From: Faecalicatena orotica
GTDB lineage: Bacteria; Bacillota; Clostridia; Lachnospirales; Lachnospiraceae
NCBI RefSeq assembly: GCF_003149245.1
Contig: NZ_QGDL01000009.1
Location: forward strand, 221,882 to 285,881
Direction: 5' to 3'
DNA: 64,000 bases
Shown here: piece by piece, positions 9,503-19,335 of the stretch
Layout of the letters: each line of letters begins with the position of its first letter
Position numbering within the stretch: the stretch's first letter is position 1
Position numbers and translations under genes: made by a program
Notes under the pieces: model-generated
What the model was told of the DNA's origin: nothing
The model's database searches: none
Seen by the model: only the letters and a program-made list of their open reading frames with translations

Positions 9503-9547
9503 AAACGAACGGCCAGAAGGTAAAGTCTCCTGGCCGTTCATTTTGAT
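9503..9547 (+). terminator. Rho-independent terminator after the asparaginase operon
   Basis: GAACGGCCAG (9507-9516) pairs with CTGGCCGTTC (9530-9539), flanked by AAAA on the left and a T-rich tract on the right. Confidence 0.85.
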
Positions 9548-9576
9548 TTCCGCCTGCTGATGTGCAGGCAAAACAA

Positions 9577-9605
9577 TTGCCTTTTTAAAAGTACTATGAT
9601 AAAAT
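9577..9605 (+). promoter_or_regulatory. Promoter of the signalling operon
   Basis: TTGCCT (9577-9582), 17 bp, TAAAAT (9600-9605): close to the sigma-A consensus, 84 bp ahead of the REC-EAL gene. Confidence 0.6.
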
Positions 9606-9689
9606 CAAATGGTATATATTAGCTTTTTCTGAACTGCACATTTATTCCAAATAATAATACATAAATCTCAAAGACAGAGGGGTGAAATC

Positions 9690-11408
9690 ATGTTTTCACG
9701 GAAAAAAAATTTAGTTGTGGAAGACAATCCGCTAAACAGGGGCTTATTATGTGAGATTCTTGCTTCCGATTACGATGTACTGGAGGCGGAAAACGGGCAG
9801 GAGGCCCTGGATGTTTTAAAGCAATATAAAGAGGGCATTTCTCTTATTCTGTTGGATATTGTTATGCCGGTCATGGACGGCTATACCTTTCTATCTATCA
9901 TGAAAGCAGATCCGGCTTATTCCTCAATACCTGTTATTGTAACAACACAAAATGACGGTGAATCGGATGAAGTTGCGGCATTGTCCCACGGGGCATCTGA
10001 CTTTGTTGCCAAGCCTTACCGGCCCCAGATAATCCTGCACCGTGTGGCAAGTATCATTAATCTGCGGGAGACTGCGGCTATGGTGAACCTGATACAGTAT
10101 GACAGACTGACAGGGCTGTACAGTAAGGAGTTTTTCTATCAGCAGATTAAGGACATACTGCTTCGGAATCCGGAGAAGCAGTATGATATTATCTGTTCAG
10201 ATATTGAAAATTTTAAACTGATTAATGACGTTTTCGGAGTGCCGACAGGGGACCGGCTGCTGTGCGGCATCGCAGATATGTATAAGAGGCGCGTGGGCAG
10301 CAGGGGAATCTGCGGACGGATGAATTCAGATCAGTTTGCATGCCTTCTGGAGCGGCGGGACGGGTTCACGGAGGAACTCTTCAGGACGGCGACGGAAGAA
10401 GTCAATGCATTTATGGATGTCAGGAACATCGTGATGAAATGGGGAATCTATTATATAGAAGACAGGACAATCTCTGTAGAGCAGATGTGCGACAGGGCGC
10501 TTCTTGCTGCCCGCAGTATCAAGGGACAGTATGGCAAATACATCGCGGCTTATGATGATACGCTCCGCAACAGTATGCTCAAGGAACAGATGATTACAGA
10601 CAGCATGGAATCGGCACTGGCACAGAACCAGTTCCAGATATATCTTCAGCCCAAGTACAGGATAGAGGATCAAAAGCTGGTTGGCGCAGAAGCGCTGGTC
10701 AGATGGATTCATCCGGAGTGGGGATTCCAGTCTCCGGCTGAGTTTATCCCCTTATTTGAGAAGAATGGATTTATTACAAAGATGGACCAGTATGTATGGG
10801 ACAAGACCTGTGCTGTCATAAAGGAATGGGAGGTGGAAGGGCTTCCCCCGATATCGGTATCTGTGAATGTATCCAGAGCGGATATCTACAATGCAGATCT
10901 GGCAGAAATTTTAATGAGGACGGTTAAGAAGTATAACCTGTCCCCATCACATCTGCATCTGGAAATTACAGAGAGTGCGTATACGGAAAATCCGACACAG
11001 ATTATTGACACGGTCAGACAGCTGCGTGAACTTGGGTTTATTATAGAAATGGATGATTTCGGAAGCGGTTACTCTTCACTAAATATGCTGAATGAGATGC
11101 CTATTGATATCCTGAAGCTGGACATGAAATTCATCCAAAGCGAGACTGCCAAGCCGAACAGCCAGGGAATCCTGCAGTTTATTATTGCACTTGCGCGCTG
11201 GATGCATCTGAGTGTAGTGGCAGAAGGGGTGGAAACAAAAGAGCAGTTTAACCGTCTCAAGGAGATTGGCTGTGATTATGTTCAGGGTTACTATTTTGCA
11301 AAACCAATGCCATGTGCGGAGTTTAAAGAACTTCTCGGGAAGCAGGAGCATTCAGACACAGAGGAGTTTCCGGCAGAGATGGAATATAAAGGACAGGCGA
11401 GTGAATAG
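9690..11408 (+). CDS. Response regulator with degenerate GGDEF and intact EAL domain (c-di-GMP phosphodiesterase)
   Basis: 572 aa. Domains in order: REC (about 5-120; phosphoacceptor D56 in LLDIVMPVMDG, KPY switch lysine), a GGDEF-type domain (about 140-290) and EAL (about 305-550). The signature position of the GGDEF domain reads GRMNSDQF, so cyclase activity should be lost and the domain may be regulatory. The EAL domain keeps EALVRW, SVNVSR, EITES, DDFGSGYSS, LKLD, AEGVET and QGYYFAKPM, so it should hydrolyse c-di-GMP. It leads an operon with two hybrid kinases and an Hpt protein, the likely source of its phosphoryl group. Confidence 0.9.
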   Translation: MFSRKKNLVVEDNPLNRGLLCEILASDYDVLEAENGQEALDVLKQYKEGISLILLDIVMPVMDGYTFLSIMKADPAYSSIPVIVTTQNDGESDEVAALSHGASDFVAKPYRPQIILHRVASIINLRETAAMVNLIQYDRLTGLYSKEFFYQQIKDILLRNPEKQYDIICSDIENFKLINDVFGVPTGDRLLCGIADMYKRRVGSRGICGRMNSDQFACLLERRDGFTEELFRTATEEVNAFMDVRNIVMKWGIYYIEDRTISVEQMCDRALLAARSIKGQYGKYIAAYDDTLRNSMLKEQMITDSMESALAQNQFQIYLQPKYRIEDQKLVGAEALVRWIHPEWGFQSPAEFIPLFEKNGFITKMDQYVWDKTCAVIKEWEVEGLPPISVSVNVSRADIYNADLAEILMRTVKKYNLSPSHLHLEITESAYTENPTQIIDTVRQLRELGFIIEMDDFGSGYSSLNMLNEMPIDILKLDMKFIQSETAKPNSQGILQFIIALARWMHLSVVAEGVETKEQFNRLKEIGCDYVQGYYFAKPMPCAEFKELLGKQEHSDTEEFPAEMEYKGQASE

Positions 11409-11435
11409 ATACAGTCCGCAGAAAGAGGATTCAGA

Positions 11436-14400
11436 ATGATAAAACAAAGTGATGCACAGCAGACGATATACGCATTCTGCGAAGCATGGTTTCAGGAGAG
11501 GAGTCTGGAAAAAACAGTTTCTTTTCTGGCAGAAAATATGAAATTTACTGGTACTGGTTTTCACGAGTCCGCAGATGGGATCGGGGAGATGCAGGAATAT
11601 CTGAAACGAGATATCTGTGAAATCCCGGAGCCATTCCAGATGGAACTGAATGTTCTGTATGAACAGCCCCTGACCGAGGAGATCCACACTCTTGCAGCAG
11701 AGTTAGTGTTAAAAAATTCATTATACAAATGGCATCTTCGGCCTTTCTTTATCTTAAAGAAGTGTGGACAAAAGTGGTTTATACTTAACATGCAGATAGC
11801 GGAACCGAGCAGCAGTCAGAGGGGAGATGAACATTATCCGCAGACACTGGTCATGGAAAATGTTATGAAACAGCGTCAGGAGCTGCTTGATGCTTCTTTG
11901 GCAGGCGGTATGATGGGCGGATATATAGAACCAGAATTTCCTTTTTATTTTATTAACCGGCGTATGCTGGACTATCTGGGGTATGAGAACGAGGAAGAAT
12001 TTGTCACGGACATAGATGGTATGATCAGTAACTGCATGCACCCGGAGGATAGAAACAGGGTGGATGAAGAAGTCGGGGACCAGATCAGACTAAAAGGTGA
12101 ATACAGCGTAGAATACCGGATGAAACGAAAAGACGGTACTTATATCTGGGTACATGATAACGGACTTCGCACAGCAGATGAGAATGGCAGACAGGCAATT
12201 ACGTCTGTGTGTATAGATATTACTGCACAAAAGAGAGCACAGAATGAAGTACTGCACATTTATAATAACATACCGGGAGCGGTCTTCAGGTGCCGTTTTG
12301 ATGAAGATTTTTCTGTAATTGATGCAAATGACGGATTGTTTGATTTTCTGGGCTATACAAGAGAAGAGTTTGCGGCTATGGGAAACAGGATGTCCGCTGT
12401 TATATATCCGGATGATCTGGAGATCATGGCGGATAAGCTCAGGTCCCAGCTTGAACATGGAAACACAATCCAGAATGAGAACAGGCTGGTCTGTAAAGAC
12501 GGCTCTGTAAGGTGGATATCAATCAAGGCACAGCTTCTGGATGAAGAGGACGGGGATGAATATTTTTACTGTGTTTTTGTTGATGTGACGGACACAAAGC
12601 AGCTTCAGGACCGGATTAGGGAAGTGTATGAAAAGGAACTTCATTATTTTGCGGCATTATCCTCGGCAGGTGACAGTATCCAGGGGCGCATCAATGTGAC
12701 AAAAGACCGGGTGGAAAGTTATCTCAGTAACTCTGATGCGGCAGTTACAACTGTAGGTGCAACCTATCGGGAAACGTTTGACCGCTTTGCGGCATCAGCC
12801 GTGGAAGAAACTGAAGCGTATACAATTCTGACCGAGATGGACAGGGATAAAGTGATATCAGACTATGCCGAGGGGAAAGTAGACTATCATTTCGAGTTTT
12901 TAAGAAAACGGAATGACGGAAGTGTGTTCTCGAGCAGTACGAATATGCGTTCATACCAGAATCCTGAGACAGGTGACCTTATTATTTTCTTCTATACATT
13001 TGATATTACCGAACAGAAACTGCAGGAACAGCTGTTGAATAAGATTACAAAACTGGATTATGATATTATCGCAGAAGTTGATATATTCCACGGTACACAC
13101 AGGCTGATTTCTTTTGATGAAAAGGAGAATACAATTCCCCTCACGGGAAATTTCCAGGATGAAATTAGAAAAATTGCCGATGCTTATATGCCTGAGAGTG
13201 CGAAAGACGAAGCTCTTAAGAAACTCTCTTTTGAGTATATGAGGGAACAGCTTGCAGAGAAGGAATGCTACTCTTTTATCAGCGAGGTAAAAGACAGGCA
13301 CGGCCGACTCCGCGTAAAACGTTTTCAGATATTTTATATTGACAGGGAACTTGGAAAGGTCTGCCTTGCCCAGACGGATGTCACGGATGTTGTACATAAA
13401 GAGCAGAAACAGAAAGATGAACTTGCGGCTGCGCTGGTTGCAGCAGAACAGGCCAATGCAGCTAAATCCGATTTCCTTTCCAGAATGAGCCATGAGATCA
13501 GGACGCCTATGAATGCGATTATCGGTATGAGTACAATTGCGGTCCAGTCTCTCGGGGATGATGAACAGGTGGCTGACTGTATTTCCAAGATCGGGATCTC
13601 TTCCCGTTTCCTGCTGTCACTGATTAATGATATTCTGGATATGAGCAGGATTGAAAGCGGAAAGATGCTGTTAAAGAATGAAAAGATACCGACAGAGGAT
13701 TTTTTAAACGGAATTAATTCAATCTGTTATGCACAGGCCTCCAGCAAAGGCGTAGAATACGAATGTATTGTCGATCCGGTGCTGGATGATTATTATATCG
13801 GGGATGCCATGAAGCTCCAGCAGGTGCTGATTAATATTCTGAGCAACGCGATCAAATTCACTGATGAAGGTGGAAAAGTTACCTTTTCAGCAGCTCAGCG
13901 GAGAAGGGCAAAGAATGATGCTGTACTCAGGTTTATTGTAAATGACACAGGCGTCGGCATGAGTGAAGATTTTCTGCCGCATATTTTTGAGCCGTTTTCA
14001 CAGGAATCGACGGGGACGACAGCTTTGTATGGCGGCACAGGGCTAGGGCTGGCAATTTCAAAGAACATCGTTGATATGATGGACGGAAGGATTACGGTCA
14101 GATCCATCAAAGGAATTGGAACAGAATTCACTGTAGATGTAAAGCTCGGGATTACTGAGGAAGAAAAACAGAGGCATAACCAGAAGAAACCACAGTTTAA
14201 TTTTTCCCATTTAAAGACACTGGTCGTGGATGATGATGTAGCAGTCTGCGAAAGCGCTGTTGTAACACTGGAAGAGATGGGGATCAAAGCCGAGTGGGTG
14301 GACAGCGGACGTAAGGCAATAGAAAAAGTGCTCATGCTTCATAAAGAAGACCGGTATTTTGATATGATACTGATCGACTGGAAGATGCCGGAAATGGATG

Positions 14401-15020
14401 GTATTGAGACGGCAAGGCGGATTCGGGGTATCGTGGGACCGGACGTGACGATCATTATCATGACGGCCTATGACTGGATATCTATTGAGCATGAGGCAAA
14501 GATGGCGGGCGTGAATCTGCTTATGAGCAAGCCGATGTTTAAATCCTCGCTCGTATCTGCGTTTACAAGGGCGCTTGGGAAGAAAGAAGAACTCAAACGG
14601 CAGGCAGTAGAGGTTGATTATGATTTTACAGGCAGACGTGTCCTGCTTGTGGAAGACAACATGATCAATACAGAGGTGGCAGTTATGCTGCTGGAAGGAA
14701 AAAATTTCAAGGTAGAAACTGCGGAAAACGGTCTGCGGGCGATGGAATTATTCAGTAAATCAGAAGAGGGCTACTACGACGTTATTCTAATGGACATCCG
14801 GATGCCCATTATGGACGGACTGACGGCTGCGGCGAATATCAGGCATCTGAGTAACCGGGATGCGGAAACGATACCGATCATAGCCATGACGGCCAATGCA
14901 TTTGATGATGATATTGAGAAGAGTAAGGCAGCTGGTATGAACGCCCATCTTGCCAAACCGATTGAGCCAAACCGGCTTTACCAGATTTTATATGATTTTA
15001 TATGCGGAAAGGAGGTCTGA
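11436..15020 (+). CDS. Hybrid sensor histidine kinase: NTF2-like, PAS repeats, HisKA, HATPase, two REC domains
   Basis: 1194 aa, 27 bp after the REC-EAL gene, with AAAGAGG upstream. Residues 1-125 look like an NTF2/SnoaL-type fold (AFCEAWF, then alternating strands), an uncommon input domain for a kinase. PAS domains follow at about 150-265 and 270-385, with two more PAS-like stretches to about 645. HisKA carries H686 in SRMSHEIRTPMNAI; the ATPase has NDTGVGM and GGTGLGLAI. Two receivers end the protein (LIDWKMPEMDG and LMDIRMPIMDG). There is no transmembrane segment, so sensing is cytoplasmic. It probably passes phosphate to the Hpt protein encoded next. Confidence 0.9.
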   Translation: MIKQSDAQQTIYAFCEAWFQERSLEKTVSFLAENMKFTGTGFHESADGIGEMQEYLKRDICEIPEPFQMELNVLYEQPLTEEIHTLAAELVLKNSLYKWHLRPFFILKKCGQKWFILNMQIAEPSSSQRGDEHYPQTLVMENVMKQRQELLDASLAGGMMGGYIEPEFPFYFINRRMLDYLGYENEEEFVTDIDGMISNCMHPEDRNRVDEEVGDQIRLKGEYSVEYRMKRKDGTYIWVHDNGLRTADENGRQAITSVCIDITAQKRAQNEVLHIYNNIPGAVFRCRFDEDFSVIDANDGLFDFLGYTREEFAAMGNRMSAVIYPDDLEIMADKLRSQLEHGNTIQNENRLVCKDGSVRWISIKAQLLDEEDGDEYFYCVFVDVTDTKQLQDRIREVYEKELHYFAALSSAGDSIQGRINVTKDRVESYLSNSDAAVTTVGATYRETFDRFAASAVEETEAYTILTEMDRDKVISDYAEGKVDYHFEFLRKRNDGSVFSSSTNMRSYQNPETGDLIIFFYTFDITEQKLQEQLLNKITKLDYDIIAEVDIFHGTHRLISFDEKENTIPLTGNFQDEIRKIADAYMPESAKDEALKKLSFEYMREQLAEKECYSFISEVKDRHGRLRVKRFQIFYIDRELGKVCLAQTDVTDVVHKEQKQKDELAAALVAAEQANAAKSDFLSRMSHEIRTPMNAIIGMSTIAVQSLGDDEQVADCISKIGISSRFLLSLINDILDMSRIESGKMLLKNEKIPTEDFLNGINSICYAQASSKGVEYECIVDPVLDDYYIGDAMKLQQVLINILSNAIKFTDEGGKVTFSAAQRRRAKNDAVLRFIVNDTGVGMSEDFLPHIFEPFSQESTGTTALYGGTGLGLAISKNIVDMMDGRITVRSIKGIGTEFTVDVKLGITEEEKQRHNQKKPQFNFSHLKTLVVDDDVAVCESAVVTLEEMGIKAEWVDSGRKAIEKVLMLHKEDRYFDMILIDWKMPEMDGIETARRIRGIVGPDVTIIIMTAYDWISIEHEAKMAGVNLLMSKPMFKSSLVSAFTRALGKKEELKRQAVEVDYDFTGRRVLLVEDNMINTEVAVMLLEGKNFKVETAENGLRAMELFSKSEEGYYDVILMDIRMPIMDGLTAAANIRHLSNRDAETIPIIAMTANAFDDDIEKSKAAGMNAHLAKPIEPNRLYQILYDFICGKEV

Positions 15021-15023
15021 GAA

Positions 15024-15389
15024 ATGTCAGGATTTCGGGAAATATTTGAGGAATACGGCGGAGATTACCAGACAACTATGGCCAGATTTATGTTTAAAGA
15101 AGATATGTATCTCCGGTTTTTAGACATGCTTTTCCAAGACGAGAATTTGCAGAAGCTGGGAGAGGCACTCGAGGCAGAAGACTTGCAGGCTGCTTTTGAG
15201 GCCGCACACACCATGAAGGGTGTTGTAGGCAACATGGGGCTGGAACCGCTGTTCTTAGCTGTATGCAGGATCGTGGAGCCTTTGCGCTTGAAAGAGGCGC
15301 GAACGGACTACAAGGAGATGTATCAGGAGATTCAGAAGGAGTTTGTAAGGGTGGATGGTTTGAAGGAGAGACTGAAAAAGGGGGAATAG
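15024..15389 (+). CDS. Histidine phosphotransfer (Hpt) domain protein
   Basis: 121 aa, starting 3 bp after the kinase stop behind GGAAAGGAGG. It is a four-helix Hpt protein; the phosphoryl-accepting histidine is in AHTMKGVVGNMGL, near residue 59. A free Hpt protein between two hybrid kinases should shuttle phosphate between their receivers and the REC of the EAL protein. The C-terminal helix is Lys/Glu-rich. Confidence 0.88.
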   Translation: MSGFREIFEEYGGDYQTTMARFMFKEDMYLRFLDMLFQDENLQKLGEALEAEDLQAAFEAAHTMKGVVGNMGLEPLFLAVCRIVEPLRLKEARTDYKEMYQEIQKEFVRVDGLKERLKKGE

Positions 15390-15391
15390 GT

Positions 15392-18300
15392 GTGATACAG
15401 AGAGAATCTCTCTTTCCGGGAGAGATGGAAGATATCATCAACGCAATCCCCGGTGGTGTTGCCATCTATAAAGTTTCAGATATTTTTGAAACCGTGTATT
15501 TCTCAGACGGAGTGCCGGAACTGAGCGGATATACGGTCGCGGAATATCATGAACTGGTCAAGGGTGATGCCGCGGATATGACCTATTGGGAAGATACGGA
15601 TATGGTAGTATCGAAGGCGAGGGAAGTTATAAGAACACATGCCGTTGCTGAATTTGAATTTCGTAAGCAGCACAGGGACGGCCATATTGTCTGGGTGCGT
15701 GTTCAGGTGAAGTGGATCGGGGAGGAAGATGGCTGCCCGCTTCTTCATTGTGTATTTCATAATATCTCGGATTTCAAAGAAGCGCAGCTGGAGATGGAAC
15801 ACCTGATCAATTCTATTCCGGGCGGAATCGCCAGCTACAGGGTGGAAAATGAGCGGTTTATCCCTGTCTTTTTTTCAGATGGGGTGATGGCACTTTCTGG
15901 CCATACGAGAGAAGAGTATAATGAAATGACCAGAGATAATGCTCTTGACGTCATTTATGAGCCGGACAGAGAACGTGTTTTAAATGCTGCAAAGGCGGCA
16001 CTTGTAAGCGGTGAGGTACTGGATGTTTCCTACCGTATGTACCACAGGAATGGGAGTCTGGTCTGGATACATCTAAATGGGCGCCGGATGGGGCCACTGT
16101 CTGAATCCAGCAGATTCTATGCAGTGTTTACAGGAATGTCATCTGAAACCCGCCTTTTTCAGAGTATCGTAAATGATACATCAGGCAGTATTTATATTAT
16201 TGGCAAGAAAAATTATGACCTTCTTTATGTCAATATACGCGAAGAAGGTCCGGGTAAGGGACAGAATTATATAGGCCAGAAGTGTTACAAGGCCCTGTAT
16301 GGAAAAGACAGCCCGTGTGAATTCTGTACTCTTAAGACACATGGGGCGGATGGTAAAGAACATGAAATGAAAGTGACAGGAACGGAACGTTCTTACAGTA
16401 CCCGCTTCCGTGAGACGGACTGGAATGGAATCCCGGCTTATCTGAAGTATGTTAAAGATATTACAGAAGAAGTGAAAAATAGAAAAGAGAGAGAACGTCT
16501 CGAACAATATTTCCAGACAGTTGTAAAGAACCTCCCTGGAGGTATATCTGTTATGCGCTGCAAAAAGGATGGCGGTCTGGTTACGGAGTTTTTGTCAGAC
16601 GGCTTTATCGATATGACAGAAATGAGTTCAGAAGATGCATGGGAATTGTACAAGTATGATGCCCTTGCGGGGGTTCATCCGGATGATTTGGAGATGCTGG
16701 AAAGGACAATTGATGGTTATATAACCGGCGGGGACGGAAAATGTGAAGCGGTTTACCGTTTGAGAAAAGGAAGTTCAGATTATGTCTGGGTAAAAAGTAC
16801 GTTTTCCCTGATTCGGAATGAGGGCGGTGAAAGCAGATTTTATGCAGTTTACCATGATATGACAAAGGAGCTCATAGAACAGGAGAAAATCCGTGCCCAA
16901 TACAGGGAACAGATCCTGCAGCATTACCGCACCCCGGACCCGGATGCGCTTGTCATCGGCCACTGTAATATCACTCAGAATCTCATACTGGAGATTATTG
17001 ACAGTACAGATTCCGATCTGCTTAAGAACTTTGGTGTTAACAGAACGTCGTTTTTCACAGGGGTTTCAACCCTTGTTGTTGATGAGCGGGAGAGGCAGCA
17101 GTTTTTAGACATGTATTTAAATGAACCGGCTCTTGAGGCATATGGGAAAGGTGATACAGAATTGATCCTTAAGTGTTTTATCCGGCTGCCTAAAGAAGAG
17201 ACAGGCCGCTATGCCCAGTTCAAGGTTAACCTTCTGGAGACACCTGATACCGGAGATATAACAGGAATTCTGACAGTTACGGATATTACGGAGCAGACAA
17301 TATCTGACAGGATTCTTCACAAGCTTTCAGTAACGAGCTATGACTTTGTGATAGACCTGAACTTAATTACGGATACATATACGGTGCTGGCCCGCAACGA
17401 TAATGTGGATTGTATGCCGGAACATCTTGGAAGCCACAGGAAACGGCTTGAGTATATGTATCGGGAGGTAGTAGTGCCGAAGAACAGGGAAGTATATAAA
17501 AAGGGACTGGAACCAGAGGAGATGTGCCCCCGTCTGGAAAAAGAAGGCTCTTATACGTTTGTATTTTCCGTAATAAATGAGTCCGGTGATATCCGGACAA
17601 AGAATATCACGGTATCCGCAGTAGACCTGCGGATCGGCAGAATCTGTCTGGTTCGTACGGATGTGACGGATTCCGTGCGTGAGCAGCAGGGGATGCTGAA
17701 TATGCTGGCTTATACATTTGAACTGGCGGGATTTATTGATGTCATCAGCAAATGTCTAACGCTATATACCAGGCAGACTGTCCTCGAGAACCTGCCCCCA
17801 TATGTGATAGAGCATTATGATGACGCTATTGCTGATTTTGCTGCCAACTACGGAACAGAAGAGAATCAGAAAGAGGCACAGGAAGAATTCAGGCTGAGTT
17901 CCATGATTGAGGGATTAGAAGAGAAACCTTCAGGATATGATTTTGTGTTTCCTTATCAGTCAGAAGGGGAACTCAGGTATAAGCAGATCAATGTCCTGTG
18001 GGGAGATGAAAACCACAGCACAGTATGTGTGGTTCGGGCCGATGTGACTGACATGCTGACATCGGAACGAGAATCTAAAGAGGCGCTTAAGAAAGCACTT
18101 GCCCTTGCAGAAGAGGCGAATCACGCAAAGAGCGAATTCTTATCGGCCATGAGCCATGATATACGAACACCGATGAATGCAATTATGGGAATGACGGCTC
18201 TTGCAACTGCACATATAGATGACAGCAGCCGGGTGGCGGACTGCCTGAAGAAGATATCAACTTCATCCAAGCACTTGCTGAGTCTGATCAATGATGTTCT

Positions 18301-19279
18301 GGATATGAGCAAGATCGAACGCTCGCAGATTACGTTGGGGAGAATGCGCATTACCATGCAGGAAATGCTGGGGCAGCTTACAGCTATCATTGCGCCTCAG
18401 GCAAAGGCATCGGGCATCCGTTTTCTGGTCAGCAGTGAACATATCGTGCATGAGCAGTTTTATGGAGATCCTCTGCGTATGAACCAGATACTTCTGAATA
18501 TTTTGAGTAACGCGGTTAAGTTTACCCCGGAAGGTGGGAAGGTAGAGTTTCTGACGGAGGAGATTCCGTCGGATGCTGAAGATGAGAAGGTTCGTTTCCG
18601 GTTTACAGTCAGTGATTCTGGTATAGGTATGTCGGAAGAATTCATGAAACACCTTTTTGAACCATTCACCCGCAGCAGTAATGCCGCACAGGTCGAAGGA
18701 ACTGGTCTGGGCTTAAGTATAACAAAAGGGCTTATTGACCTGATGGGCGGCAGCATTTCTGTAGAAAGCCATATTCATAAAGGAACTATATTCAAAATAG
18801 AATTAGAATGCGAATGTCTGGATGAGACTGTGGAGTCAAAGGAAAAATGTGATGCATGTATGACAGACGAGGAGATTGAAAGTCTGTTTGCAGGACGGCG
18901 TTTCCTGATTGCAGAGGACAATGCAATTAACGCAGAAATTTTGGTTGAACTGCTTGCGATGCATGGGGCGAAATCGGTAGTGGCAACAAACGGGGCACAG
19001 GCAGTCGGGCTTTTCAAGGCAGGGAAACCGGGTACATACGATGCAGTCCTGATGGACATACAGATGCCTGAGATGAATGGATATGAGGCCACGAGGCTGA
19101 TTCGTGAGATGAAGAGAGAAGATGCTCTGAATATCCCGATCATTGCAATGACTGCGAATGCATTTGCAGAAGATATTCAGGCATCTGTAGATGCAGGAAT
19201 GGATGCACATGTTGCAAAACCGATTGATATAGAGGTGCTCAGGGCTACACTGACCAGAGTGCTTGGGGATGCGTCATGA
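15392..19279 (+). CDS. Large multi-PAS hybrid sensor histidine kinase
   Basis: Start GTG at 15392 (1295 aa), 2 bp after the Hpt stop, with AGGGGGAA as binding site; the frame is open further upstream but lies wholly inside the Hpt gene. At least four PAS-type modules are visible (NAIPGGVAIY, NSIPGGIASY and KNLPGGISVM open three of them), followed by two PAS-like segments that each end in RTDVTD or RADVTD. Then HisKA with H922 (SAMSHDIRTPMNAI), HATPase (SDSGIGM, GTGLGLSI) and one receiver (LMDIQMPEMNG). No membrane segment. The repeated NxIPGG PAS starts point to internal duplication. Its stop is followed by a strong hairpin. Confidence 0.9.
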   Translation: MIQRESLFPGEMEDIINAIPGGVAIYKVSDIFETVYFSDGVPELSGYTVAEYHELVKGDAADMTYWEDTDMVVSKAREVIRTHAVAEFEFRKQHRDGHIVWVRVQVKWIGEEDGCPLLHCVFHNISDFKEAQLEMEHLINSIPGGIASYRVENERFIPVFFSDGVMALSGHTREEYNEMTRDNALDVIYEPDRERVLNAAKAALVSGEVLDVSYRMYHRNGSLVWIHLNGRRMGPLSESSRFYAVFTGMSSETRLFQSIVNDTSGSIYIIGKKNYDLLYVNIREEGPGKGQNYIGQKCYKALYGKDSPCEFCTLKTHGADGKEHEMKVTGTERSYSTRFRETDWNGIPAYLKYVKDITEEVKNRKERERLEQYFQTVVKNLPGGISVMRCKKDGGLVTEFLSDGFIDMTEMSSEDAWELYKYDALAGVHPDDLEMLERTIDGYITGGDGKCEAVYRLRKGSSDYVWVKSTFSLIRNEGGESRFYAVYHDMTKELIEQEKIRAQYREQILQHYRTPDPDALVIGHCNITQNLILEIIDSTDSDLLKNFGVNRTSFFTGVSTLVVDERERQQFLDMYLNEPALEAYGKGDTELILKCFIRLPKEETGRYAQFKVNLLETPDTGDITGILTVTDITEQTISDRILHKLSVTSYDFVIDLNLITDTYTVLARNDNVDCMPEHLGSHRKRLEYMYREVVVPKNREVYKKGLEPEEMCPRLEKEGSYTFVFSVINESGDIRTKNITVSAVDLRIGRICLVRTDVTDSVREQQGMLNMLAYTFELAGFIDVISKCLTLYTRQTVLENLPPYVIEHYDDAIADFAANYGTEENQKEAQEEFRLSSMIEGLEEKPSGYDFVFPYQSEGELRYKQINVLWGDENHSTVCVVRADVTDMLTSERESKEALKKALALAEEANHAKSEFLSAMSHDIRTPMNAIMGMTALATAHIDDSSRVADCLKKISTSSKHLLSLINDVLDMSKIERSQITLGRMRITMQEMLGQLTAIIAPQAKASGIRFLVSSEHIVHEQFYGDPLRMNQILLNILSNAVKFTPEGGKVEFLTEEIPSDAEDEKVRFRFTVSDSGIGMSEEFMKHLFEPFTRSSNAAQVEGTGLGLSITKGLIDLMGGSISVESHIHKGTIFKIELECECLDETVESKEKCDACMTDEEIESLFAGRRFLIAEDNAINAEILVELLAMHGAKSVVATNGAQAVGLFKAGKPGTYDAVLMDIQMPEMNGYEATRLIREMKREDALNIPIIAMTANAFAEDIQASVDAGMDAHVAKPIDIEVLRATLTRVLGDAS

Positions 19280-19301
19280 AAATCTAATATCATAAAGCAG
19301 G

Positions 19302-19335
19302 AATCACCCTCATATATTACTATATGGGGGTGATT
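19302..19335 (+). terminator. Hairpin ending the signalling operon, overlapping the next reading frame
   Basis: AATCACCCTCATATA (19302-19316) pairs with TATATGGGGGTGATT (19321-19335) over a 4-nt loop, 14 Watson-Crick pairs plus one G-T, followed by an AT-rich tract. It sits 22 bp after the kinase stop. The right arm contains the first ATG of the GH18 frame and a GGGGGTG that could be its ribosome binding site. Confidence 0.65.

Noticed and set aside
15263..15391. N-terminal extension of the second hybrid kinase
   Set aside because: These 43 codons lie inside the Hpt gene in another frame; the GTG at 15392 just after the Hpt stop has a proper site.
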